From Pseudomonas phenolilytica (GTDB taxonomy: Bacteria; Pseudomonadota; Gammaproteobacteria; Pseudomonadales; Pseudomonadaceae): a stretch of 64,000 nt of DNA. Of this stretch, positions 1 to 9,487 are shown piece after piece. The translations under genes and the position numbers were made by a program. The notes under the pieces were generated by a model that saw only the letters and a program-made list of their open reading frames with translations, had not been told where the DNA came from and did not search any database. The first letter of the stretch is position 1. Every line of letters starts with the position of its first letter. The stretch covers positions 512,001-576,000 of the forward strand of contig NZ_CP058908.1 in the NCBI RefSeq assembly GCF_021432765.1. The letters run 5' to 3'.

Positions 1-1770
1 CAGGATCTGTTGTTCAGCGTCGGCCAGACAGGCGGCCACTTCGGCGCCGGCCTCGGCGTGATCGAGCTGACCATCGCGCTGCACTACGTCTTCGACACCC
101 CTGACGACCGTCTGGTCTGGGATGTCGGCCATCAGGCCTACCCGCACAAGATCCTCACCGGGCGGCGCCAGCGTATGGGCACACTGCGCCAGAAGGACGG
201 CCTGGCCGCCTTCCCGCGGCGCAGCGAGAGCGAATACGACACCTTCGGCGTCGGCCATTCCAGCACTTCGATCGGCGCCGCGCTGGGCATGGCGATCGCC
301 GCCCGCCTCAAGGGTGAGAAGCGCAAGGCCATCGCGGTGATCGGCGACGGCGCGCTGACCGCCGGCATGGCCTTCGAGGCGCTCAACCACGCGCCGGAAG
401 TCGGCGCCAACATGCTCGTCGTACTCAACGACAACGATATGTCGATCTCGCGCAACGTCGGCGGCATGTCCAACTACCTGGCCAAGATCCTCTCCAGTCG
501 CACCTACGCGAGCATGCGCGAGGGCAGCAAGAAGGTGCTGTCGCGCCTGCCCGGCGCCTGGGAAATCGCCCGTCGCACCGAGGAGTACGCCAAGGGCATG
601 CTGGTGCCCGGCACGCTGTTCGAGGAACTCGGCTGGAACTACATCGGCCCGATCGACGGCCACGACCTGCCGACGCTGATCGCCACCCTGCGCAACATGC
701 GCGACCTCGATGGCCCACAGTTTCTCCACGTGGTCACCAAGAAAGGCAAGGGCTTCGCCCCGGCCGAGGCCGATCCGATCACCTGGCATGCGATCAGCAA
801 GCTGGAGCCGGTCGGCGCGCCCGCCAAGCCGAAGCAACCTTCCGGGCCGAAGTACTCCAACGTGTTCGGCCAGTGGCTGTGCGACATGGCCGCCGCCGAC
901 CCGCGCCTGACCGGCATCACCCCAGCGATGAAGGAAGGCTCCGATCTGGTGGCCTTCAGCGAACGCTACCCGGATCGCTACTTCGACGTCGCCATCGCCG
1001 AACAGCACGCCGTGACGCTCGCCGCCGGCATGGCCTGCGAGGGCATGAAGCCAGTGGTGGCGATCTATTCGACGTTCCTCCAGCGCGCCTATGACCAGCT
1101 GGTCCACGACGTCGCAGTGCAGAATCTCGACGTGCTGTTCGCCATCGACCGCGCCGGTCTGGTCGGCGAAGACGGGCCGACCCACGCCGGCAGCTTCGAT
1201 CTGTCCTACCTGCGCTGCATCCCCGGCATGCTGATCATGACGCCGAGCGACGAGAACGAGATGCGCCGCATGCTCACCACCGGCTATCTGTTCGAGGGCC
1301 CGGCAGCGGTGCGCTACCCGCGCGGCAGCGGGCCGAACGCGACCATCGAGCCGGGCCTGGCGCCGCTGGAAATCGGCAAGGGTGTGGTGCGCCGTCAAGG
1401 CGAACGCGTCGCTCTGCTGGTATTTGGCGTGCAGCTGCCCGAGGCGCTGCGGGTCGGTGGAACGCTGGACGCCACCGTGGTCGACATGCGCTTCGTCAAG
1501 CCGCTGGACGAAGCCCTGTTGCGCGAACTGGCAAGCAGCCACGAGCTGCTGGTGACGGTCGAGGAGAACAGCATCATGGGCGGCGCCGGCAGTGCGGTTG
1601 CCGAGTTCCTCGCGGCCGAGGCCATCGTCATGCCGCTGCTGCACCTCGGCCTGCCGGACAGCTACGTCGAACACGCCAAACCGAGCGAAATGCTCGCCGA
1701 ATGCGGCCTGGATGCCGTCGGCATCGAAGCGGCCGTGCGCAAGCGCCTGGCAGCTCTCGGCGAAGCCTGA
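1..1770 (+). CDS. dxs: 1-deoxy-D-xylulose-5-phosphate synthase, 5' truncated by window edge
   Basis: DXS condenses pyruvate and glyceraldehyde 3-phosphate using thiamine diphosphate, the first step of the MEP isoprenoid pathway; it also feeds thiamine and pyridoxal synthesis. The frame is open from base 1, and about 40 N-terminal residues lie outside the window, so the TTG at 10 is internal and not a start. Visible signatures are GQTGGHFG near the left edge, the ThDP-binding [16 protein letters not shown], and the transketolase-type [13 protein letters not shown] containing the catalytic glutamate, followed by a complete C-terminal transketolase domain. It ends against a convergent NYN-domain gene, with palindromic repeats between. 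The identity is certain. Confidence 0.97.
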   Translation, partial: QDLLFSVGQTGGHFGAGLGVIELTIALHYVFDTPDDRLVWDVGHQAYPHKILTGRRQRMGTLRQKDGLAAFPRRSESEYDTFGVGHSSTSIGAALGMAIAARLKGEKRKAIAVIGDGALTAGMAFEALNHAPEVGANMLVVLNDNDMSISRNVGGMSNYLAKILSSRTYASMREGSKKVLSRLPGAWEIARRTEEYAKGMLVPGTLFEELGWNYIGPIDGHDLPTLIATLRNMRDLDGPQFLHVVTKKGKGFAPAEADPITWHAISKLEPVGAPAKPKQPSGPKYSNVFGQWLCDMAAADPRLTGITPAMKEGSDLVAFSERYPDRYFDVAIAEQHAVTLAAGMACEGMKPVVAIYSTFLQRAYDQLVHDVAVQNLDVLFAIDRAGLVGEDGPTHAGSFDLSYLRCIPGMLIMTPSDENEMRRMLTTGYLFEGPAAVRYPRGSGPNATIEPGLAPLEIGKGVVRRQGERVALLVFGVQLPEALRVGGTLDATVVDMRFVKPLDEALLRELASSHELLVTVEENSIMGGAGSAVAEFLAAEAIVMPLLHLGLPDSYVEHAKPSEMLAECGLDAVGIEAAVRKRLAALGEA

Positions 1771-1781
1771 CGGGCGTTGCG

Positions 1782-1935
1782 GTGGATGGAGAAAGCGCCA
1801 TCCACCCTACGATCTCCGCGCCAGCCATGTAGGGTGGAAAACCGCGCAGCGTTTTCCACCGCGGCACGGTTCACCTGATAGGCAAATCACGCACCTTCCT
1901 GCATTGCCCCAGTGGATGGATGAAGCGTCATCCAC
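1782..1935. repeat. Cluster of three short palindromes (TAGGGTGG-type repeats)
   Basis: Three inverted repeats fill the gap between convergent dxs and the NYN gene. Arms are GTGGATGG (1782-1789) with CCATCCAC (1799-1806), GGTGGAAAAC (1833-1842) with GTTTTCCACC (1851-1860), and GTGGATG (1912-1918) with CATCCAC (1929-1935). Each carries a CACCCTAC or GTAGGGTGG flank. They resemble dispersed intergenic REP-like palindromes of Pseudomonas genomes. A related unit is at 38101-38177. None has a T tract, so intrinsic termination is not supported. Confidence 0.7.
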
Positions 1936-1942
1936 CCTACAT

Positions 1943-2419
1943 TCAGCCACGCAGCAGTAACTCGCCCTCGACCGGCACATAACGCGTCGCCGCGCGGATC
2001 AGCGACTGCGCCGTCAGCCCAGGCACGCCATAAGCAGTCGCTTCGCCGCCGCCGGCGCGCACGCGTTCGAGCAGCAGATCGAAATCGCCGTCACCGGAGG
2101 CCAGCACCACCTCGTCGACCCGCGCCGCGGCGTCCAGCACGTCGATGGTGATGCCCACGTCCCAGTCGCCCTTGGCCGAGCCGTCGCTGCGCTGGATGTA
2201 GGGCTTGAGTTTCACCGTGAAACCGAGGTTACGCAGGATCTGCTGGAACTGCTGCTGGCGCGCATCACCGCGGTCGATGGCGTAGGCATAAGCCTCGACG
2301 ATACGGCCATGCCGGCTGACGTCGGCCCACAGCGCGGCGTAGTCGAAGTGGCAGCCATAGGCCTGGCGTACCGTGTAGTAGAGGTTCTGCACATCGGCGA
2401 ACAGGGCGATCTTCTTCAC
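1943..2419 (-). CDS. NYN domain (LabA/DUF88 family) protein
   Basis: This 158-residue protein fits the NYN family, a PIN-like fold that usually cleaves or binds RNA. Acidic residues expected at the metal site are visible: D9 in the opening FADVQN motif, D93 in the central TIDVLDAA strand, and SGDGDF at about 108-113. The domain fills the whole protein; there is no OST-HTH extension or signal peptide, so it should be cytoplasmic. The start at 2419 leads directly into the first strand of the fold. It lies convergent to dxs and divergent from a YciC-like membrane protein. The natural substrate is unknown. Confidence 0.85.
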   Translation of the reverse strand: MKKIALFADVQNLYYTVRQAYGCHFDYAALWADVSRHGRIVEAYAYAIDRGDARQQQFQQILRNLGFTVKLKPYIQRSDGSAKGDWDVGITIDVLDAAARVDEVVLASGDGDFDLLLERVRAGGGEATAYGVPGLTAQSLIRAATRYVPVEGELLLRG

Positions 2420-2532
2420 GCGGCGACTCGTTGGGTACGGGGCCGCCAGTATGGACGGCTACATCGCACATGTCCTGCCCGCGGCGCATCGGCTACAGTG
2501 GCGCCCCGATTTGCTGCTCAGCCTTCGATGCG

Positions 2533-3213
2533 ATGAACGTTCTAGCCATCCTGCGTGACGCCTGGTTCTTCTATACCCGCCACTTCGGCGCGATCGTGCG
2601 CCTGTGCCTGCCGCTGATCCTGCTCGAGAGCGGCGCGCGGCTGGCGGTGGACCATTGGCTGGGCAAGGATTCGCTGCCGGCGCAGGAGCTGCTGGTGGGC
2701 ATGCTGTTCTATCCGCTCTACACCGGCGCACTGATCCTTTTTCTCGACGCCCGCAGCCGTGGCCATGCGCCCGGCCCGCGCGCCGTGCTGGCACGCGCGC
2801 TGCCGCTGTGGCCGGCGCTGGCAGTGCTCACCGGACTCGGCACGCTGCTGATCATGCTCGGCGCCTCGCTGTTCGTGCTGCCGGGCATCTGGGTGATGGT
2901 GAAGATCGCCTTCGCCGAATTCCTCCTGGTGCTGCGCGGGTTGTCGCCGCTGGCGGCGATCAAGGCGAGTTTCGCACTCACCCGCGGACGCTTCCTGCTG
3001 GTGCTCGGCTGCGTGCTGAGCGTGCTGCTGCCGCTGTGGCTGATCGAGGCCTGGCTGGCCGGTGCGCTGGTCGGCGACGGTGCGGTCGAGCCGCTGCCGC
3101 GGCTGGCGCTCGATGCGCTGGTGGGCGTGCTGCAGCTGCTGCCGACCATCATGCTGTTCCGCTGCTTCATGCTCTGCAGCGATACGCCGGCGGGCGATCG
3201 CGGCCACATCTGA
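2533..3213 (+). CDS. YciC-like multi-pass membrane protein
   Basis: The protein is 226 residues and dominated by hydrophobic segments, with about five or six predicted membrane spans. It opens MNVLAILRDAWFFYTRHFG, the pattern of YciC/UPF0259-type integral membrane proteins. I chose the ATG at 2533 because the frame upstream of it is polar, low-complexity sequence unlike the family. The function of this family is not known. It is transcribed divergently from the NYN gene, 113 bp away, and is followed after about 75 bp by a VOC-family gene. No catalytic motif is visible. Confidence 0.75.
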   Translation: MNVLAILRDAWFFYTRHFGAIVRLCLPLILLESGARLAVDHWLGKDSLPAQELLVGMLFYPLYTGALILFLDARSRGHAPGPRAVLARALPLWPALAVLTGLGTLLIMLGASLFVLPGIWVMVKIAFAEFLLVLRGLSPLAAIKASFALTRGRFLLVLGCVLSVLLPLWLIEAWLAGALVGDGAVEPLPRLALDALVGVLQLLPTIMLFRCFMLCSDTPAGDRGHI

Positions 3214-3288
3214 CCGTTCGCCCGACGCCCCGGCAGCACCGCCGGGGCCTGCTAGGCTTGCTCCGTCACCCGCCATGTGAGCACCGCC

Positions 3289-3717
3289 ATGACCGTAACC
3301 AACCCCAGCATCCTCTCGCACATCTCGCTCGGCACCGCGCAGTTCGACGCCGCGGTTGCGTTCTACGACCAGGTACTCGCCACGCTCGGCTGCAAGCGCA
3401 TCCTCGAGCATCCCGGCGCGGTGGCCTGGGGCCGCGAATACCCGGAGTTCTGGATCCAGACACCGATCGACGGCGCCCCCGCCTCGGTGGGCAATGGCAG
3501 CCACGTCGGCTTCTTCGCTGCCGACCGGGCCACGGTGGATGCCTTCCATCGCGCCGCGCTCGCCGCCGGCGGCCGCGATGAAGGCGCCCCGGGGCCCCGC
3601 CAGGAGTATGGCGAACCCTATTACGGCTGCTTCGTACGCGACCTCGACGGCCACAAGATCGAAGCGACCTACTGGGACGAGGCCCTGATGCACAGCCTCT
3701 ACGGCACGCCGGCCTAG
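3289..3717 (+). CDS. VOC (glyoxalase/dioxygenase superfamily) protein
   Basis: This 142-residue protein has the paired beta-alpha-beta-beta-beta modules of the vicinal oxygen chelate superfamily. The first module begins ILSHISLGTAQFDAAVAFY, the second holds GSHVGFFA, and KIEATYWDE near the end carries the usual last glutamate ligand. Members include glyoxalase I, fosfomycin-resistance enzymes and extradiol dioxygenases; this one cannot be assigned a substrate from sequence. A GTG at 3277 would add four residues. I prefer the ATG at 3289, where the conserved part begins, but neither has a strong ribosome binding site. It is convergent with the SDR gene, only 17 bp apart. Confidence 0.85.
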   Translation: MTVTNPSILSHISLGTAQFDAAVAFYDQVLATLGCKRILEHPGAVAWGREYPEFWIQTPIDGAPASVGNGSHVGFFAADRATVDAFHRAALAAGGRDEGAPGPRQEYGEPYYGCFVRDLDGHKIEATYWDEALMHSLYGTPA

Positions 3718-3734
3718 CGGTGAGGCCGGGCCAC

Positions 3735-4565
3735 TCAGCGCGCGCGCGCGCCGAGCAGGCGCGGCAACAACAGGCTCTGGTACAGACGCGGGAAGCAGCG
3801 CGCCAGCAGTTGCGCCCGCCAGTCGAGGTTGGATAGCACCAGCAGCTTGCGACGCCGGAGCGCGCCGCGGTAAATCGCCTCGGCCACATCCTGCGGCGAC
3901 GCCACCCGCCCCAGGGTCAGCACCGGCTGCGGCGCAGTGGAGCCGTCGCCGACCAGCACGTTCTTGCGCAGATCGGTGGCGGTATAGCCCGGACACACCA
4001 GCATCACGTTGACGTCGCTGCCCTGCAGTTCACCGCGCAGGGTTTCGAACAGTCCATGCAGTGCGTGCTTGCTGGCGTTGTAGGCGGCGCGGTCCGGCAC
4101 CGGGGCGTACTGCGACAGCGAACTGAGCACTATGATCTGCCCACCACGGGCGAGCAGGCTCGGCAGCGCCGCCTGGGTGCAATGCAGCGCGCCGTAGAAG
4201 TTCACCGCCATGACCCGCTGGAACACCGCCAGGCTGGTGTCCGCCACGCGGCTGCGATGGGTGATGCCGGCGTTGTTGACCAGCACGTCGATGCCGCCGT
4301 AGCGCTCGATGACCAGTGTGATCGCCTGCTGCACCGCCTCGGGGTCGCTGACATCGCAGCGCAGTCCCAGTGCCTGGGCATTGTGATGATCGGCCAGATG
4401 CTGCACCAGACTGTCGAGCGCGACCTGATCGAGATCGAAGATCACCAGCCGCGCACCCGCCTGCGCCATGCGCACCGCCAGCGCGCGACCGATGCCGGCG
4501 CAACCGCCGGTAATCAACACCACCTTGCGCTCGAACACTCTGCTGGTGAAAACCTTGCGCCGCAT
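3735..4565 (-). CDS. Short-chain dehydrogenase/reductase (SDR family)
   Basis: A 276-residue classical SDR. The Rossmann TGGxxGxG motif is in VVLITGGCAGIGRALA, followed by the NNAG motif (VNNAGITHRS), an SSLSQY serine region and the YNASK catalytic Tyr-Lys pair. The coenzyme is NAD(P)(H); the substrate is not predictable. The ATG at 4565 is preceded by GAGGAGA at good spacing, and the longer frame upstream is unlike the family. The last codons lie in an alternating CG tract and encode an Ala-Arg-rich tail. It is divergent from the solute-binding protein gene. Confidence 0.9.
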   Translation of the reverse strand: MRRKVFTSRVFERKVVLITGGCAGIGRALAVRMAQAGARLVIFDLDQVALDSLVQHLADHHNAQALGLRCDVSDPEAVQQAITLVIERYGGIDVLVNNAGITHRSRVADTSLAVFQRVMAVNFYGALHCTQAALPSLLARGGQIIVLSSLSQYAPVPDRAAYNASKHALHGLFETLRGELQGSDVNVMLVCPGYTATDLRKNVLVGDGSTAPQPVLTLGRVASPQDVAEAIYRGALRRRKLLVLSNLDWRAQLLARCFPRLYQSLLLPRLLGARAR

Positions 4566-4713
4566 AGGCGTCTCCTCGATCCGGCTCGTGCGCCTTGAGC
4601 ATAGGCGCCGCGGAAGCGGCTTTCCTGCGCCGCTGACATTCGGCGCATGGACAAACCCCGAAGGAGTGCGCATTCTGCCCCCCGCGACACACCACGGATG
4701 GCGTTTTTTCACC

Positions 4714-5499
4714 TTGAAAGTTTCTTTCCTGTTCATCGCCCTGTTGCTGGTCAGCCATTTCCCGGCGCATGCCGATGCGCTCGTGCAGCCGCGACTGATC
4801 GTCGGCTATGCCGAATTCGCCCCGGTGATCTACAGCGACGCCCAGCAGCGTGCCCGCGGGCCGATGGCTGATCTGACTCGCCGGGTCGCGCAGCGAGCCG
4901 GCTACCGTGCGCAGTTTCGCGCCTTACCCAGCGCTCGCCTGTACGCCGCGTTGCAGAACGGCAACATCGATATGTGGGTCGGCACCCCGGGCAAACCCGA
5001 GCTCGCGGCGCATACGCTGGAAAGCCAGCAGACGCTCGGGCATGCGCAGCTCAATCTCTACTTCCGCCCAGACACGCCGGCGCCGCGCCTTCCCGAGGGG
5101 CTGACCGGGCAGGGGGTGATCGTCATCGGCGGCCACAGTTACTGGCCCGCCGTCACCCAGTTGCTGCACGATCCGGCGCTGAAGGTGCGCTTGCTGCGCA
5201 CCAGCAACCACGAATCGGCCCTGCGGATGCTGCGTTACCGGCGCGCCGATTTCCTGCTCGACTACGGCCTGTCGGTAGACCTGATGCGCGAGCGGCTGCA
5301 GCTGGACGAACTGCCCTTCCTGCCGATCGGCGCTACACCGATCCACTTCATCGTCTCGCGCCATACCCGCGACAGCGCGGCGGTGCTCGCCGCCCTGGAC
5401 AAGGCCTATGCCGAACTGCGCGACGCCGGTGAAGATGTCAGCGTGACCGGCGCGGCGAGTGCACCCGCTACTGCCCGCGTGGCTTTGCCCGCGCGGTAG
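4714..5499 (+). CDS. Periplasmic solute-binding protein, family 3 type
   Basis: This 261-residue protein resembles the type-3 extracellular solute-binding domain: RLIVGYAEFAPVIYSD at the mature N terminus, GPMADLTRRVA, and the NIDMWVG strand. I place the start at the TTG at 4714 because it gives a short basic end, a hydrophobic core and an AHA-type signal peptidase I site. It has no strong Shine-Dalgarno, so the start is uncertain. No permease or ATPase genes are adjacent, so it may work with a distant transporter or as a sensory protein. Its 3' end overlaps the convergent hrpB gene by 32 bp. Confidence 0.75.
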   Translation: MKVSFLFIALLLVSHFPAHADALVQPRLIVGYAEFAPVIYSDAQQRARGPMADLTRRVAQRAGYRAQFRALPSARLYAALQNGNIDMWVGTPGKPELAAHTLESQQTLGHAQLNLYFRPDTPAPRLPEGLTGQGVIVIGGHSYWPAVTQLLHDPALKVRLLRTSNHESALRMLRYRRADFLLDYGLSVDLMRERLQLDELPFLPIGATPIHFIVSRHTRDSAAVLAALDKAYAELRDAGEDVSVTGAASAPATARVALPAR

Positions 5500-7978
5500 G
5501 CTCGGCGATCAGCGGGTCGTCCGGCCAGTAGTGCTTGGGATAACGCCCCTTGAGGTCCTTCTTCACCTCGGCATAGGTGTTGGCCCAGAAACTCGCCAGG
5601 TCCTGCGTCACCTGCACCGGGCGCCGCGCCGGCGACAGCAGATGCAGTTTGACCGGCTGGCGGCCGCCGGCGATGCGCGGCGTCTCGGCCAGGCCGAACA
5701 GCTCCTGCAGACGCACTGCCAGCACCGGCGGCCGCTCGCTGTAGTCCAGGCGGATGCGCGAACCGGAGGGCACCGCAAGCGCCTGCGGTGCCTGCTCTTC
5801 CAGGCGCTGCGGCAACGGCCAGGGCAGCAGCGTGGCGAGCATGGCCGCGAGGTCGAGCTGGGCGAAGTGCGCCAACCGCGACACCTTGCCCAGATAGGGC
5901 AGCAGCCAGTCTTCCAGGCGTGCGAGCAGCGCGGCATCGCTGACGTCCGGCCATTCGCTGTCGCCGTCGCGGTCCCGATCGAGCTGCCGCAGCAGGGCGA
6001 TGCGCGCCTGCCACTGGCGCAGCTCGGGCGTCCACGGCAGCAATTCCAGGCCCTTGCGCCGCACCAGGCCGAGCAGCGCCCGCCCGCGTGCGTCGTCGTC
6101 CAGCTGCGGCAGCGGCTCACGGCCAAGCACCAGCTCACCGACGCGGCGCTGACGCTCGGCGCGTAGCACGCCCTCGCGCTCGTCCCACTCCAGCTCGTCG
6201 TGCAGGCTGACCTGCTCGGCAAGCACATCGTCGAACAGCGCCGGGTCGAGCGCGACGGCACGGTAAATGCGCTCCTCGCGTCGGCCCTGATGACTGCCGA
6301 GTTCGGCGATCACCAGCCAGGGTTCCTTCATCAGCGCATCGGGCTCGTCGAACTGCGCCGCGCGGCCGTTGGCCAGGCGATAGGCACCGCCGCCTTCGCG
6401 GCGCTGGCGGGCAACACGGTCGGGGTAGGCGAACGCCAGCAGCGCGGCGATGGCATGCGCCTCGTCCAATCTAGCCGGCATCACCCCGCTGCCACGCAGC
6501 AGACCGCGGAACTGCCGGGCCAGCTGGCGCACGCGCTGCACGCTGGCGCCACGGCCGTCCTGCAGCTGATGCAGGCGCAGGGCAAGGTCGGCGCCGCCGC
6601 CACGCTGGGTATCGCGTTCGCTGAGCAGTGCGGCGATGTCCGCCGCCAGCGCCGCCTGTCCCAGCGCCTGGCCGCGCAGTAGCAAATGCGCCAGCCGTGG
6701 ATGTACCGGCAGTTCGGCCATCGCCTGGCCGTGGCCGGTCAATTGCCAGCTGCCTTGCGGACCGTGGCGCAAAGCCCCGAGGCGCTCCAGCAGCGCCTGC
6801 GCCTGGGCGTAGGCGGCGGCCGGTGGCGCATCGAGCCAGACCAGTTCGTCCGGCTCGGCGCCCCAGCGCGCCAGCTGCAGGGCGATGCCTGCCAGATCAG
6901 CCTGAAGGATTTCCGCCTCGCCATAGGCCGCCAGCTGCGCGTGCTGCTCCTCGGACCACAGCCGGTAGCAGACGCCGGGTTCCAGGCGACCGGCGCGTCC
7001 GGCGCGCTGGGTCGCCGAGGCGCGCGCGATGCGCCGCGTCTCCAGGCGCGTCATGCCGCTGCCGGGGTCGAAGCGCGGCACCCGCGCCAGACCGGCGTCC
7101 ACCACCACGCGCACGCCCTCGATGGTCAGGCTGGTCTCGGCGATATTGGTCGCCAGCACCACCTTGCGCTTGCCGGTCGGCGCCGGCTCGATCGCCGCGC
7201 GCTGGGCGGCCAGCTCCAGCTCGCCGTGCAGCGGGCAGAGCAGCAAGTCGCCGCGCTCGCCCAGTTGCTCGGCCAGCGCCTCGTTGACGCGGCGAATCTC
7301 CGCCTGGCCGGGGAGGAACACCAGCAGGCTGCCATGCTGCTCCTCCAGCGCTTGCAACACGGTCTGCACCACCCGCGCCTCGATGCGTTCGCCGGCCTGG
7401 TATGGGCGCCCCCAGCGCAACGTCAACGGATGCATGCGCCCCTCGCTGCGCACCACCGGCGCCTCGGCGAGCAGGCTGGAAAGCCGCGCGCCCTCCAGCG
7501 TGGCCGACATCAGCAGCAACTTGAGCGGCTCGTCGCGCAGCAGCACCCGCGCATTGAGCGTCAGCGCCAGCGCCAGATCGGCGTCCAGGCTGCGCTCGTG
7601 AAACTCGTCGAAGATCACCAGGCCGACGCCTTCCAGCGCCGGATCGTCCTGCAGGCGCCGCGCGAGAATGCCCTCGGTGACCACCTCGATGCGCGTTTGC
7701 GGCCCGACCTTGCTGTCCAGGCGGATGCGATAGCCAACGGTCTCGCCAACCCGCTCGCCCAGCTCGCTGGCCAGCCGCTCGGCTGCCGCGCGCGCGGCCA
7801 GACGCCGCGGTTCGAGCATGATGAGCTTCTGTCCGGCCAGCCACGGCTCGTCGAGCAGCGCCAGCGGCACACGGGTGGTCTTGCCGGCGCCCGGCGGTGC
7901 TTCGAGCACCGCTTCGTCGCGCTGTAGCAGGGCCTGGCGCAGCGCGGGCAGCGCTTCGTCGATGGGTAGCGGGGTCAT
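5468..7978 (-). CDS. hrpB: ATP-dependent RNA helicase HrpB
   Basis: An 836-residue DEAH-box helicase. Near the N terminus are Walker A (PPGAGKTTRVPLALL), the DEFH form of motif II in VIFDEFHERSLD, and SAT motif III. The second RecA domain follows with TNIAETSLTIEGV and the QRAGRAGR motif VI. The rest matches the long HrpB C-terminal region. The length fits HrpB rather than the larger HrpA. The start at 7978 has GGAG six bases upstream; an in-frame ATG at 7990 is the alternative. Its cellular substrate is poorly defined in most bacteria. Confidence 0.95.
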   Translation of the reverse strand: MTPLPIDEALPALRQALLQRDEAVLEAPPGAGKTTRVPLALLDEPWLAGQKLIMLEPRRLAARAAAERLASELGERVGETVGYRIRLDSKVGPQTRIEVVTEGILARRLQDDPALEGVGLVIFDEFHERSLDADLALALTLNARVLLRDEPLKLLLMSATLEGARLSSLLAEAPVVRSEGRMHPLTLRWGRPYQAGERIEARVVQTVLQALEEQHGSLLVFLPGQAEIRRVNEALAEQLGERGDLLLCPLHGELELAAQRAAIEPAPTGKRKVVLATNIAETSLTIEGVRVVVDAGLARVPRFDPGSGMTRLETRRIARASATQRAGRAGRLEPGVCYRLWSEEQHAQLAAYGEAEILQADLAGIALQLARWGAEPDELVWLDAPPAAAYAQAQALLERLGALRHGPQGSWQLTGHGQAMAELPVHPRLAHLLLRGQALGQAALAADIAALLSERDTQRGGGADLALRLHQLQDGRGASVQRVRQLARQFRGLLRGSGVMPARLDEAHAIAALLAFAYPDRVARQRREGGGAYRLANGRAAQFDEPDALMKEPWLVIAELGSHQGRREERIYRAVALDPALFDDVLAEQVSLHDELEWDEREGVLRAERQRRVGELVLGREPLPQLDDDARGRALLGLVRRKGLELLPWTPELRQWQARIALLRQLDRDRDGDSEWPDVSDAALLARLEDWLLPYLGKVSRLAHFAQLDLAAMLATLLPWPLPQRLEEQAPQALAVPSGSRIRLDYSERPPVLAVRLQELFGLAETPRIAGGRQPVKLHLLSPARRPVQVTQDLASFWANTYAEVKKDLKGRYPKHYWPDDPLIAEPTARAKPRGQ

Positions 7979-8157
7979 GGGCGGCTCCATTCAAGGCGCA
8001 CGATTGTAAGAGCAAACGGGCACGCACCGAACGGCTGCACGTAAGCGGCATTGCCGGGCGCTCATCCTCGCGAACAGCGATGCCCGCGCGGCGGTCCGAT
8101 ATCAGGAAAACATCACGCAGCCCTTGTATAGTTGCGCCACTTTCTGCGGAGGTCCCC

Positions 8158-8574
8158 ATGCGTACTCGTTCCCGCGTCATCGGCGGCCTGCTGGCCGTCT
8201 CCCTGCTGACCCAGCTGGCCGCCTGCGGCACGCTGTTCTATCCGGACCGCCGCGGCCAGATCGAGGGTCGCATCGACCCGGCGATTGCCGCACTGAACGC
8301 CATCGGCCTGCTGTTTTACGTGATCCCCGGGCTGATCGCCTTCGGCATCGATTTCGCTACCGGCGCCATCTACCTGCCCGAAGGCCAGTATTCGGTCGCG
8401 CCGAACAAGCTGCAGGATGCCCTCGGCGCCGACGGTCAGGTCGACCCGACGCGCCTCAAGGCCATCCTCGAACAAGAAATCGGCCGCAGCCTGCCGCTGG
8501 ATGATCCGCGCCTGATCGAGCAGCACGGCAGCCACGAACAGCTCGCCACCTACGGCCTGCGGACTGCGGCCTGA
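8158..8574 (+). CDS. Conserved hypothetical lipoprotein
   Basis: The 138-residue product begins with a basic end, a hydrophobic segment and the lipobox L-A-A-C with C23 as the lipidated residue. The +2 residue is glycine, which by the usual rule favours the outer membrane. A second hydrophobic stretch (AALNAIGLLFYVIPGLIAFGID) suggests a membrane-associated hairpin. I recognise no catalytic motif. Its TGA overlaps the ATG of the downstream FieF-type transporter by one base, so translation is probably coupled and the two may act together. The function is unknown. Confidence 0.8.
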   Translation: MRTRSRVIGGLLAVSLLTQLAACGTLFYPDRRGQIEGRIDPAIAALNAIGLLFYVIPGLIAFGIDFATGAIYLPEGQYSVAPNKLQDALGADGQVDPTRLKAILEQEIGRSLPLDDPRLIEQHGSHEQLATYGLRTAA

Positions 8575-9482
8575 TGGCAGCGGGCAGCCGTAACATCAGC
8601 GCCGAGCACGCTCGCCTGCTGCGCCGCGCCACCGGCGCCGCGCTGGCGGTGGCGCTGTTTTTGGCCGTGAGCAAAGCGGTGGCCTGGTGGTTGAGCGGTT
8701 CGGTGAGCCTGCTGGCGGGGCTGACCGACTCGCTGCTCGACGGCGCCGCCTCGCTGCTCAACCTGCTGGCGGTGCACTATTCGCTGCGTCCGGCCGACGA
8801 CGATCACCGTTACGGCCACGGCAAGGCGGAGGCACTCGCCGGGCTCGGGCAGGCGGCGTTCATCGGCGTCAGTGCGCTGCTGGTTGGCGCCCAGGGCGTC
8901 GACCGCCTGCTGCATCCGCAACCGTTGGGCGCCCCGCTGCTGGGTATCGTGGTGATCGTCGTTTCGCTGGTGCTGACCGTGGCGCTGCTGGCCTATCAGC
9001 GGCATGTGGTGCGCGTCACCGGCTCGACAGCGATCCGCGCCGACTCGCTGCATTACCGTTCGGACCTGCTGCTCAACAGCAGCATCCTGCTGGCGCTGGT
9101 GCTGGCCAGCTACGGCTGGGAGCAGCTGGACGCCCTCTTCGGCATCGCCATTGCGTTCTACATCCTGTGGAGCGCGGCGAGCATCCTGCGCGAGGCCGGT
9201 GCGGTGCTGATGGACACCGAGGTATCCCCGGAGATCAGCGAAGACATGCACCGGCTGGTCTGCAGCGTGCCCGGCGTGCTCGGCTGCCACGACCTGCGCA
9301 CGCGGGTTTCCGGCACGCGCTGGTTCGTCCAGTTGCATCTGGAGCTGCCCGGCGAGCTGTCGCTGTCGCGCGCGCATGCGCTGTGCGACGAGGTCGAGGC
9401 GATCATTCACCAACGCTACCCGCGCGCCGAAGTGCTGGTGCACGCCGATCCACAGGAAGTGGTGAAGCCCGAGGCACGTTAG
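8574..9482 (+). CDS. Cation diffusion facilitator, FieF type
   Basis: This 302-residue metal/proton antiporter belongs to the CDF family, which exports divalent metals such as Fe(II) or Zn(II). Metal-site residues appear as DSLLDGAASLLN in the second helix and as HxxxD-type sites (ADSLHYRSDLLLN) in the fifth. The DHRYGHGKAEALAG loop is typical of FieF. A cytoplasmic ferredoxin-like domain with conserved histidines (VHADPQEV) closes the protein. It overlaps the preceding lipoprotein stop codon by one base. A minus-strand terminator lies just past its stop, so it converges on the candidate RNA there. Confidence 0.92.
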   Translation: MAAGSRNISAEHARLLRRATGAALAVALFLAVSKAVAWWLSGSVSLLAGLTDSLLDGAASLLNLLAVHYSLRPADDDHRYGHGKAEALAGLGQAAFIGVSALLVGAQGVDRLLHPQPLGAPLLGIVVIVVSLVLTVALLAYQRHVVRVTGSTAIRADSLHYRSDLLLNSSILLALVLASYGWEQLDALFGIAIAFYILWSAASILREAGAVLMDTEVSPEISEDMHRLVCSVPGVLGCHDLRTRVSGTRWFVQLHLELPGELSLSRAHALCDEVEAIIHQRYPRAEVLVHADPQEVVKPEAR

Positions 9483-9487
9483 CGGGC

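Noticed and set aside
2542..3996. A 484-codon minus-strand frame across the YciC-like, VOC and SDR genes
   Set aside because: It overlaps several genes with recognisable motifs and is low-complexity Ala/Gly/Arg/Gln sequence.
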